Origin: an uncultured Eubacteriales bacterium
GTDB taxonomy: Bacteria; Bacillota; Clostridia; Christensenellales; Aristaeellaceae
Reading direction: 5' to 3'
Length of the DNA stretch: 5,396 nucleotides
Assembly: GCA_902796115.1 (NCBI GenBank)
Contig: CADBNX010000524.1
Span: forward strand, 1 to 5,396
In this document: positions 1-5,396 of the stretch, in pieces
Numbering within the stretch: the first letter of the stretch is position 1
How the letters are laid out: each line of letters opens with the position of its first letter
Made by a program: the position numbers and the translations under genes
Notes under the pieces: generated by a model
The model's input: only the letters and a program-made list of their open reading frames with translations
Told to the model about the DNA's origin: nothing
Database searches by the model: none

Positions 1-1
1 A

Positions 2-730
2 ACGATCAGCGCCAACGCGTTCCAGGACTGCATCCTGCTGCGCACGCTGAACCTGTCGGAGGGCCTTGAAGTGATCGGCGGCTCGGTAAACAACGTGAAC
101 GGCGCCTTCGCCGGCTGCGTCAAACTGACGGAGGTGACGATCCCGAGCACCGTGACGACGATCGCGAACCGTGCCTTCTTCGGATGCACGCTGCTGAGCA
201 GCCTGACCATCCTGGACAGTCAGGATTATGAAATTTCGATCGGCGAGAGCGCGTTTGAAGGAACAGCGCTGGCGGGAACCCTGACCATTCCGGCAAAGGT
301 CAGGGCAATCGGCGCGGGCGCATTTGAAGGAATTCGGATCACGTCCCTCGTGATCGAAGAAGGAAACTATCTTGAAACCATCGGTGATTCCGCTTTCAGA
401 GAATGCGTGAGCCTCGAAACGGTCACGATTCCCGGCAATGTGAAATCGATCAACGCCAATGCGTTCCGGAACTGTATTACGCTGCGCACGCTGAACCTCT
501 CCGAAGGGCTTCAGGCAATCAAAGGCACCGTCAATAACGTCAACGGCGCGTTCGCGGGCTGCATCGCTCTTGAGTCCGTCACGATCCCCGGCACCGTAAC
601 CTCGATCGGAAACCGCGCGTTTTACGGCTGCACCGGTCTTTCCGATATCCGGATCAAAGCACCGGAAGGCACAGTTTCCATCGGCACCGAGGCTTTCAAA
701 AACTGTCCCGGCGCACCGTACTACATCTGA
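2..730 (+). CDS. BspA-like leucine-rich-repeat (LRR_5) protein, C-terminal part; 5' end outside window
   Basis: The open frame runs in from the left edge, so the GTG at 71 is an internal Val codon rather than a start. The visible 242 residues are entirely short leucine-rich repeats of the LRR_5/BspA (Treponema pallidum) type. Each unit carries the hallmark xAFxxC/xAFxGC followed by a short L-x-x-[LV]-x-[IL]-P strand. I count ten AF units: NAFQDC, GAFAGC, RAFFGC, SAFEGT, GAFEGI, SAFREC, NAFRNC, GAFAGC, RAFYGC and EAFKNC. A longer 148-residue period is superimposed on them. Proteins of this type are usually secreted or surface-displayed binding proteins in gut and oral bacteria; that role is family knowledge and not shown here. 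The protein ends (APYYI) directly after the last repeat with no LPXTG motif, hydrophobic anchor or SLH domain, so any signal peptide or anchor must lie upstream. The ligand is unknown. Confidence 0.9.
   Translation, partial: TISANAFQDCILLRTLNLSEGLEVIGGSVNNVNGAFAGCVKLTEVTIPSTVTTIANRAFFGCTLLSSLTILDSQDYEISIGESAFEGTALAGTLTIPAKVRAIGAGAFEGIRITSLVIEEGNYLETIGDSAFRECVSLETVTIPGNVKSINANAFRNCITLRTLNLSEGLQAIKGTVNNVNGAFAGCIALESVTIPGTVTSIGNRAFYGCTGLSDIRIKAPEGTVSIGTEAFKNCPGAPYYI
5..211 (+). repeat. First copy of a 444-bp-period internal duplication in the LRR gene
   Basis: This 69-codon segment starts at ISANAF and runs through the NNVNGAFAGC motif. It recurs exactly 444 bp (148 codons) downstream at 449-655. 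By hand count 49 of 69 residues are identical, with no gap. Many shared residues use different synonymous codons (for example the two Asn-Asn-Val-Asn stretches), so the duplication is not recent. Confidence 0.8.
449..655 (+). repeat. Second copy of the 444-bp-period internal duplication in the LRR gene
   Basis: This is the downstream partner of the copy at 5-211, starting at INANAF. The most conserved blocks are LRTLNLSEGL, VNNVNGAFAGC and the VTIP/TVT strand. Similarity continues more weakly past 655 into the final repeat (VSIG..AF), with a one-residue length difference. Confidence 0.8.
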
Positions 731-748
731 GTTTCCCACGCATGTTTC

Positions 749-780
749 AAAGAGGGGCTGCCGCGGCAGCCCCTCTTTTT
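749..780 (+). terminator. Rho-independent terminator of the LRR gene, perfect palindrome
   Basis: Bases 751-776 form an uninterrupted 26-nt palindrome (left arm AGAGGGGCTGCCG). AA/TT pairs at 749-750 and 777-778 extend it, and a T run fills 776-780. It lies 18 nt after the LRR stop codon, as expected for an intrinsic terminator. Read on the minus strand, the hairpin is followed only by a short CTTTG, so termination of the convergent hydrolase transcript here would be weaker but is possible. The core matches the arms of the hairpin cluster at 3206-3276. Confidence 0.88.
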
Positions 781-785
781 ATGCG

Positions 786-836
786 GAAACCGTGCCTCCG
801 GCACACGCGCGCGTACCGGACGGCATGATCGGTTTC
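786..836. repeat. Imperfect 51-nt inverted repeat abutting the GH20 stop codon
   Basis: The outer arms GAAACCG (786-792) and CGGTTTC (830-836) are exact reverse complements. Inside them TGCC (793-796) can pair with GGCA (822-825), and TCCG (797-800) with CGGA (817-820). A TGAT bulge (826-829) and one unpaired C (821) interrupt the stem. The apex contains the self-complementary ACGCGCGCGT (805-814). A shorter alternative hairpin, GTGCC/GGCAC (792-804), is also possible. The element begins immediately after the hydrolase stop codon on the minus strand. No U tract follows it on either strand, so it is not a classical terminator alone. It could stabilise the 3' end or cooperate with the palindrome at 749-780. 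Confidence 0.5.
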
Positions 837-3191
837 TTATTCTTCCGCAAGCAGTTCCGCAAGCACCGTGACGGAAAGATCCGGCCGCGCGGCGCGGAAG
901 GATATATCGGCGATCACTGCTTCGGGGCGCGGGTTTTCCCAGTCAAGGCCCAGCACGAGCAGATCCCGTCCGTCCCCGTCCTTCCCCTCGAACACCGGAT
1001 CGGCCTGCCAGGTGCCCACATACCCGCGGTGGCGGTAAAACTGCTGCGGAAGCGGCTCCGCGTAGGCGGTATTCAGGCAGATGATATTTCCGTTGTACTT
1101 CACCGGAACCATCTCTTCCGCGCCGTCCGCATACCGCACGACATATTCCCCGGTACGCTCCAGCGCCTCGAAATTCCGGCAGGGCAGCCTGAAGAGCGCG
1201 GTATGGCAGAACCGCAGGCTTTTCAGCGCCCGCCCGACGGGAATCCGCACGCCCTCCGCCCGGATCGCGGAAGGAAAGCGGGCAAGCACCTCCTCCGGAA
1301 TGCCGGAAGCGTCGCCGGGAGGCAGCGGAAGGGAAACGGGGTCCGCCGCGCGCCGCGCGGTCCCGCGCAGTGCCGCGCGCATGCGCGGCTGCAGGAAAGA
1401 AGTGAGCATCCGGGTATATACGGGGCGCATCTCCTCCCGGAAGCTCCGGCTCCACAGCATCTGCGCCGTAAGCATCACATCCCAGAACTTGCCCAGCTCC
1501 GCAAGGGTTTCCTCGTCGAAGCGGCACCAGGTGGACACCTCGCCGCCCAGCATGTTTTTCTTGTCTGCGCGCGCGCTGTAGCGCGGGTAATGGGAGGAGT
1601 AGAGATTGCCCATCAGCACGGAAAATCCGTACGGCAGCAGATGATCCTCCATATCCAGGTCGAAATGGAAGTACCAGATGAAATCCAGCAGCAGAATATC
1701 CTTCGGGATCATTTCCCGCGCGGGATAGGTGAGATAGCGTTCTGTGGGCTGCAGCATATCCGCCCAGATCATCATTTTCAGGCCCTTTTTCGCCAGGTAA
1801 TCATGCACCCGCGTCACATGGCGCGCGTAGAGCCGGGCAGGATCCTGCCCTTTGCATACCGGACAGACGCCGATCTGGTACACCTCGTCATGCCCCATAT
1901 GCACAAAGCGTGCGGGCCTTGTCACCTCGACGATTTCATCGATGATGTCAAAAATGATGCGCAGGCTTTCGGGGTTCGAGGGGCAGTAGCAGTGCGCGTA
2001 AAAATCCGCGGGTCTGGCGTCCTCCGCGCGGGTATCGGATACCGCATGCGCCCCCTCCTCCCGCTCCGCGATTTCCGGATGCGCCCAGGTGATGTACTGC
2101 ACATGGCTCAGGCTCTGCACCTCCGGAATCAGCTCCAGCCCCATCTCCCGCACGTCCTCCGCAAGGGCGCGGACTTCGTCCTTCTCCAGCAGTTCCCCGC
2201 CCGCGTTCATGCTCCCGTGCGGAAACGCCGGCTGCTTTCCTTCCCGCGCGGCACGGTTTCCCTTCAGCCACGCTTCGGATATCTCGGGATGCCGGTCAAA
2301 GCGCATGCCGCCCGCAAATTCCAGAAAAACCTGGTTATACCGCAGCGGAATAAGCACATACCGCAGAAAACGGCGGAAGAAGGGCAGTTCCTCTCTCGGC
2401 GGCAGTCCCAGATGGAATCCCCGCATCGGATGTGCGGGACGGTCTTCCGCGATACCGGGAGCAAAACGTCCCTCCCGGGCGCACTGCAGAAGGATTTCCG
2501 CCGCGTACAGCAGCGTCAGACGGCTTCCCGCCGTCAGGCGGATACGCTCCTTCGTGATTTCCACCCGGCAGCGCTCGTCCGTGAAGCGTTCGTCCTCTTC
2601 CAGCAGCACCTCCGCGCCGCCTTCGGCAAGACCGATCCCCTCCTCCGCAAAGCGCCTGCGCAGATCCTGTGCCGCAAACAGGGCGTCCGCGCCGCCCAGG
2701 GCGCGTATGCTGCCGGCCGCGACGTCCTCTCCCGGCGCCGCTTCCCACTTCAGCGGCACAGGCCAGAAGAAGGGCTGTCCGTCCTCGTACGCGCCGAGCA
2801 CCTCGGGCGCAGCAAAGGAAATATCCGCCAGTTCCGCTTCAAAGCGCAGCACCAGCTCCACGGCCCGCGCCCGCACGGGAATGACCAGATCTCCGTTCAG
2901 CAGGGGCCTTTTGCCGAGGCGCACCGGTGTCCGGGAGGCATCCAGCGCGCCCGCGCAGCGTCCGTCCGCGAATACCCTTACCGCCAGCGCGCCGCCCTTT
3001 TCGGCCATTTTCAGGCATACCGCGCCGACATAGCATTCCCTCTCCAGGCAAAGGTGTGCTTCGAGTCCCGTGTCATACAGCGTTTTCCAGCGCCAGGTGT
3101 ACTGCCCTCCGTTTTCATCATCCGGCGGGAAGGAGACCCCGCCTCCGAAACGGAAAAATGAAAGCTCATATGGGATACTGCCCGCAAACAT
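837..3191 (-). CDS. Glycoside hydrolase family 20-like beta-N-acetylhexosaminidase, probably cytoplasmic
   Basis: This 784-residue protein probably removes terminal beta-linked GlcNAc or GalNAc from oligosaccharides. Residues about 1-130 look like a beta-sandwich sugar-binding-type domain. Residues about 150-250 look like the GH20b zincin-like fold, with the family-like stretch ending in LTLLYAAEILLQ. The catalytic barrel spans about 253-605, starting at HPMRGFHLGL. The sequence FVHMGHDEVY holds the expected Asp435-Glu436 pair, where Asp orients the acetamido group and Glu is the acid/base. It is followed by CPVC (443-446) and MMIWADML (473-480). A C-terminal beta domain (about 640-784) contains WENPRPEAVIADISF. 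No signal peptide or membrane segment is visible. The ATG at 3191 is supported by GGGAGGG five bases upstream. The domain is divergent: HMGHDE replaces the usual HxGGDE, and IPEVQSLSH replaces the canonical PEIDxPGH. Family assignment is fairly secure; exact substrate is not. Confidence 0.82.
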   Translation of the reverse strand: MFAGSIPYELSFFRFGGGVSFPPDDENGGQYTWRWKTLYDTGLEAHLCLERECYVGAVCLKMAEKGGALAVRVFADGRCAGALDASRTPVRLGKRPLLNGDLVIPVRARAVELVLRFEAELADISFAAPEVLGAYEDGQPFFWPVPLKWEAAPGEDVAAGSIRALGGADALFAAQDLRRRFAEEGIGLAEGGAEVLLEEDERFTDERCRVEITKERIRLTAGSRLTLLYAAEILLQCAREGRFAPGIAEDRPAHPMRGFHLGLPPREELPFFRRFLRYVLIPLRYNQVFLEFAGGMRFDRHPEISEAWLKGNRAAREGKQPAFPHGSMNAGGELLEKDEVRALAEDVREMGLELIPEVQSLSHVQYITWAHPEIAEREEGAHAVSDTRAEDARPADFYAHCYCPSNPESLRIIFDIIDEIVEVTRPARFVHMGHDEVYQIGVCPVCKGQDPARLYARHVTRVHDYLAKKGLKMMIWADMLQPTERYLTYPAREMIPKDILLLDFIWYFHFDLDMEDHLLPYGFSVLMGNLYSSHYPRYSARADKKNMLGGEVSTWCRFDEETLAELGKFWDVMLTAQMLWSRSFREEMRPVYTRMLTSFLQPRMRAALRGTARRAADPVSLPLPPGDASGIPEEVLARFPSAIRAEGVRIPVGRALKSLRFCHTALFRLPCRNFEALERTGEYVVRYADGAEEMVPVKYNGNIICLNTAYAEPLPQQFYRHRGYVGTWQADPVFEGKDGDGRDLLVLGLDWENPRPEAVIADISFRAARPDLSVTVLAELLAEE

Positions 3192-3196
3192 ATGAT

Positions 3197-3203
3197 CCCT
3201 CCC
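3197..3203 (-). promoter_or_regulatory. Ribosome binding site of the GH20 gene, pressed against a terminator U tract
   Basis: On the minus strand GGGAGGG (3203-3197) precedes the ATG at 3191 by five bases and fixes that start. Only two bases (3204-3205) separate it from the seven-U tract of the upstream hairpin. No room remains for a promoter between hairpin and start codon, and I see no convincing -35/-10 pair elsewhere in 3192-3286. Confidence 0.8.
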
Positions 3204-3205
3204 TG

Positions 3206-3276
3206 AAAAAAAGGGGGCTGCCGCACAGCCCCGTTACGGGGACACGTCCCCTGACGCGAGGCTGCGCGGCAGCCCC
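3206..3276 (-). terminator. Hairpin cluster with U7 tract between the nagB-like and GH20 genes (terminator or attenuator)
   Basis: Read on the minus strand, it begins ten bases after the stop of the nagB-like gene and ends in seven consecutive T (3212-3206). The far arms are exact complements: GGGGCTGCCGC at 3214-3224 and GCGGCAGCCCC at 3266-3276. The inner part can extend this into one long imperfect stem, including GGGGAC/GTCCCC at 3238-3251. The same bases can instead form three consecutive short hairpins: 3260-3274 (6-bp stem), 3238-3251, and 3214-3232. The last is a 7-bp GC-only-plus-one-A/T stem with a 5-nt loop, one base from the U tract, and is the terminator proper. The competing folds suggest attenuation or partial read-through. 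Confidence 0.8.
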
Positions 3277-3286
3277 GAAAAAGCAT

Positions 3287-4081
3287 TTACAGCCCCTTTG
3301 CGATGGCTTCCGGAGATGCGATCGTCACCTCCGGATGTCCCTGCAGCAGGGAGCACGGAATGGCGGCGGTCCTTTCACCGGTCAGGATACGGCGTACAAT
3401 GCCGTGCTGCCAGTCGCGGCTCAGGGCCAGGTAAATCGCCTTCGAATCCAGTATGGCCTTCATACCGACGGTGATGCAGTATTCGGGCATGCCCCGCAGA
3501 TCCCCCCGCTGGTAGCCGATGGCGTTCGCCACGATGGTTTCCCGGGAAATGGGCAGTACACGCGTGGGGCGGACGGCGAATTCGTCCGCGGTCACCTTCT
3601 CTCCCGGTTCCGGCGGCTCGTTGAACGCGATATGTCCGTTGATGCCGATGCCGCCCAGGCACAGATCCGCGCCGCCGAGGGACGCGATCATCTCATCATA
3701 TTCCTTCTCATGGCCCGGCTCCGGAAAATGCCGCTGGGATACGGGCGGCGCAATGGCGGGATCCAGCCGGTCATACAGCTCCGTCCGCATCCGATGATGG
3801 AAGCTCATCGGATGGTCGTCGTCAATGCGCTGCGTGGGCGTGATCAGGTATTCGTCCATGTTGAACAGATGCGTATTGCGCATGTCGAGCCGGAATTCGT
3901 TTGCGATCGCCGCAAACAGCGGATACTGCGCCGTAGGGCCTACCGGCACGATCAGCACGGTATGCTTCCCTTTTTCGTTGTTTTCCCGGATCACATGCGC
4001 CATGCGCAGCGCCATATCCAGCATCACGCGCGCGTCATCCTCGAAGGTAACAAGGCGGATGGTTCCGAAATCCTTTGTCAT
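3287..4081 (-). CDS. Glucosamine-6-phosphate deaminase/isomerase (NagB)-like protein, divergent
   Basis: At 264 residues the protein matches the usual NagB length (E. coli 266). NagB converts glucosamine-6-phosphate to fructose-6-phosphate plus ammonia in the cytoplasm. Recognisable family motifs are HLFNMDEY (71-78, Asp76 corresponding to E. coli Asp72) and LGGIGINGHIAFNEP (142-156). In the latter, His150 and Glu155 match the E. coli His143 and Glu148, and Asn148 takes the Asp141 place, as in B. subtilis NagB. The segment YCITVGMKAILDSK (201-214) also matches. The phosphate-contacting parts differ: the TGGTP loop is PVGPTAQYP (46-54), the Arg172 position is Ile183 in ETIVANA, and the Lys208 region reads SRDWQHG (221-227). 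These comparisons rest on remembered E. coli and B. subtilis sequences. The protein is clearly in the NagB superfamily, but glucosamine-6-phosphate as substrate is uncertain. The ATG at 4081 has a strong ribosome binding site and is probably translated together with the deacetylase upstream. Confidence 0.85.
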   Translation of the reverse strand: MTKDFGTIRLVTFEDDARVMLDMALRMAHVIRENNEKGKHTVLIVPVGPTAQYPLFAAIANEFRLDMRNTHLFNMDEYLITPTQRIDDDHPMSFHHRMRTELYDRLDPAIAPPVSQRHFPEPGHEKEYDEMIASLGGADLCLGGIGINGHIAFNEPPEPGEKVTADEFAVRPTRVLPISRETIVANAIGYQRGDLRGMPEYCITVGMKAILDSKAIYLALSRDWQHGIVRRILTGERTAAIPCSLLQGHPEVTIASPEAIAKGL

Positions 4082-4089
4082 CGTTTTTT

Positions 4090-4096
4090 CCTCCTT
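4090..4096 (-). promoter_or_regulatory. Ribosome binding site of the nagB-like gene abutting the upstream stop codon
   Basis: On the minus strand AAGGAGG (4096-4090) follows directly after the TAA of the deacetylase gene (4099-4097), eight bases before the ATG at 4081. With a 15-nt gap between genes and no space for a promoter, the two genes form one transcription unit and may be translationally coupled. Confidence 0.88.
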
Positions 4097-5395
4097 TTAC
4101 GGAATGTTTTCAAAGAAATCGTTTTTTTCCACGTCCGGCCCGACCGTGGTACTGTACAGGCCGAACACATGGTTGTCATAGATCACGCCGGTGGTTTCCA
4201 TCTGGAAATACCCCTGCTGGGAACGGTGCCGGTCAAAGCCCTCCTTTGCCAGGAACATCGGGGTGACCGCGGTATCCCAGTCGATGGGCTCCTCCCAGTC
4301 CATTTCAATCCGGTTTTCCGGGTACAGGTGGATGTAGAGCTTCTTTACCTGCCAGGTGCCCCACTGCGCCGCGGAAGCGGGATCCGCGTTTTCGTCGGCC
4401 GCAAGCGCGGCGGCTTCCGATACGAGCTTCGCCGTCAGCTGGTGCTGCATATGCCCGTACTCCCCCGCGAAATCATGCGTCACGACGACTTCCGGCTTAT
4501 ACTGCCGCAGCAGGCGCACCACACCCAGCACCGGTTCCGGTTCGCTGCGCTCCCAGAGCCCCATCGCCACGTTCATGCCGGCCACGTCCTTATCGATCCA
4601 TCCCAGGAAAACGGGGTGCGCCTTCAATCCGGCGCTCCACAGCCCGTCCAGCGCTTCGCGGTAACGGTCCCGGCCGCAGTTTGTCATATAGACGACTGCC
4701 ACGTCCCGGCCCTGCGCGCAGTAAAAGGGGATCGTGCCGCCGAAAAAGAGGAATTCATCATCCTGATGGGTCGAAATCACCATCAGCTCCGCCTTTTCGG
4801 GGGTGGGCTCCCAGCGCTGTACCGTGTCCGCGTATTCCTCCGGATACACGCGCAATGTGGCCAGCTCGCCGCCTGCGGGGAAAGTGATCGTCACGCGGCG
4901 CACGGCGGAGGAAAGGGGCACGCTGTCCGCGAAAAAGCCGGTCGCGTATTCGTCCTTCGACAGTTCCCCGTCCTCCCCGGACAGCGTCACCGTAAAGGAG
5001 GAAGGGATTTTTTTCCATTCCAGCGTCATCAGGGCCGCCCCCGCGTCCGCCGGGATCTCGACCGTCAGCAGCGGCTTCTCCTTCGTCGGCGCCCACGCGG
5101 TCTTCAGTTCGCTGTCCGTCACCCGGGCGTTTGATACTTTACACAGGGCCGTGATATGCGCTTCTTCCTGGTATTTTCCGCGCAGCGCAAGCTGTGTGCG
5201 GAACAGCACCAGCCTGTCCTCGCCCGCAATGCCCTGCAGCACCAGCGTCTTGCGCCCGGCGGTCACGCTGTCAAGCGGGATCAGCTTTTCAAATACGGAC
5301 GCGCCGATCGTATCGGAAGGCCCGTTCGGCACATAGAGAAACGCTTTTTCCACTTTCAGCTGCCGCTCGTCCCACAGGAAGCCCTCCACCGCGTC
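4097..5395 (-). CDS. PIG-L/LmbE-family zinc N-acetylglucosaminyl deacetylase with discoidin-like domain; 5' end outside window
   Basis: PIG-L/LmbE enzymes use zinc to hydrolyse the N-acetyl group of GlcNAc-containing sugars or conjugates (MshB, PIG-L, archaeal diacetylchitobiose deacetylase). Residue numbers below count from the GTG at 5389, which I take as an internal Val: the frame is open to the window edge and no ribosome binding site is visible. The catalytic domain spans about 200-430. It carries THQDDE (207-212; His208 and Asp211 as likely zinc ligands, Asp210 as likely base) and EYGHMQHQ (310-317; His316 as third ligand, His313 as catalytic His), by analogy with MshB. The C-terminal stretch with KLYIHLYPEN, SQQGYF and FGLYSTTVGPD fits the bacterial PIG-L group. 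Residues about 78-185 (SNARVTDSELKTAW...) resemble an F5/8 type C/discoidin-like sugar-binding domain. Residues 1-75 are unassigned. A signal peptide, if present, would be outside the window. Substrate is not determinable. Confidence 0.87.
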   Translation of the reverse strand, partial: DAVEGFLWDERQLKVEKAFLYVPNGPSDTIGASVFEKLIPLDSVTAGRKTLVLQGIAGEDRLVLFRTQLALRGKYQEEAHITALCKVSNARVTDSELKTAWAPTKEKPLLTVEIPADAGAALMTLEWKKIPSSFTVTLSGEDGELSKDEYATGFFADSVPLSSAVRRVTITFPAGGELATLRVYPEEYADTVQRWEPTPEKAELMVISTHQDDEFLFFGGTIPFYCAQGRDVAVVYMTNCGRDRYREALDGLWSAGLKAHPVFLGWIDKDVAGMNVAMGLWERSEPEPVLGVVRLLRQYKPEVVVTHDFAGEYGHMQHQLTAKLVSEAAALAADENADPASAAQWGTWQVKKLYIHLYPENRIEMDWEEPIDWDTAVTPMFLAKEGFDRHRSQQGYFQMETTGVIYDNHVFGLYSTTVGPDVEKNDFFENIP

Positions 5396-5396
5396 A

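Noticed and set aside
71..73. GTG at 71 as the start of the LRR gene.
   Set aside because: The frame is open to the left edge and the preceding codons already encode the same type of repeat (ISANAF, LRTLNLSEGL), so this is an internal Val.
792..3161. A 789-codon plus-strand open frame opposite almost the whole GH20 gene.
   Set aside because: Its codons are exactly aligned with those of the GH20 gene, so it only means that the gene avoids TTA, CTA and TCA codons, as expected at high GC. Its translation is rich in Arg, Pro, His and Gln and shows no domain, while the minus strand encodes a recognisable family and has a good ribosome binding site.
3225..3265. Structured spacer as a known metabolite riboswitch or glmS-type ribozyme.
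   Set aside because: The region is under 75 nt of simple inverted repeats and shows no conserved core that I recognise. It is described as an attenuator candidate only.
3429..3662. Asn148 in the nagB-like protein, where E. coli NagB has catalytic Asp141, as an inactivating change.
   Set aside because: B. subtilis NagB, as I recall it, also has NGH at this motif, so Asn is a normal family variant and not evidence for loss of activity.
2927..5134. A 735-codon plus-strand open frame crossing the nagB-like gene, its spacer and most of the deacetylase gene.
   Set aside because: It is codon-aligned antisense to two real genes that happen to share a phase (their 15-nt gap is a multiple of three). 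It also runs through a terminator hairpin and has no recognisable domain.
5387..5389. GTG at 5389 as the start of the deacetylase.
   Set aside because: The frame stays open through the last full codon (5395), no ribosome binding site precedes it in the seven visible bases, and proteins of this type usually have more N-terminal sequence.

Overview
The window is GC-rich (about 60% by eye) and has strong AAGGAGG-type ribosome binding sites. It also holds a BspA-type leucine-rich-repeat protein and a small amino-sugar gene cluster with a PIG-L deacetylase of the kind common in Bacillota. I read it as chromosome of an anaerobic, probably gut- or rumen-associated clostridial bacterium. That assignment is inferred from gene content and sequence style only; there is no rRNA or other marker in the window.

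Layout. The left edge (2-730, + strand) is the C-terminal part of a large LRR_5/BspA-like protein, made of at least ten short repeats organised in a higher-order 148-residue period. It ends at a perfect palindromic terminator (749-780). Everything to the right is on the minus strand and converges on it. In transcription order this is a PIG-L/LmbE-family deacetylase (4097-5395, 5' end outside the window), a glucosamine-6-phosphate deaminase/isomerase-like protein (3287-4081), a dense hairpin cluster with a seven-U tract (3206-3276), and a family-20 glycoside hydrolase (837-3191). A second imperfect stem-loop (786-836) abuts the hydrolase stop codon.

How the genes could work together. The GH20 enzyme would release terminal N-acetylhexosamine, the PIG-L enzyme would remove N-acetyl groups from a GlcNAc-type sugar or conjugate, and the NagB-like enzyme would deaminate and isomerise the resulting amino-sugar. 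No nagA, kinase or transporter is visible, so the pathway is incomplete here. The deacetylase and the NagB-like gene are tightly coupled: the stop codon abuts the next ribosome binding site and the gap is 15 nt. The hydrolase is separated from them by what looks like an intrinsic terminator or attenuator placed directly against its own ribosome binding site.

The points most worth a second look are the NagB-like protein, which keeps catalytic residues but departs from E. coli NagB at the phosphate-binding positions; the hairpin cluster before the GH20 gene; and a palindromic unit shared between that cluster and the terminator of the LRR gene. I see no mobile element, CRISPR array, tRNA or rRNA. 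No gene-free stretch exceeds 300 bases; the two largest gaps (731-836 and 3192-3286) are described as features.
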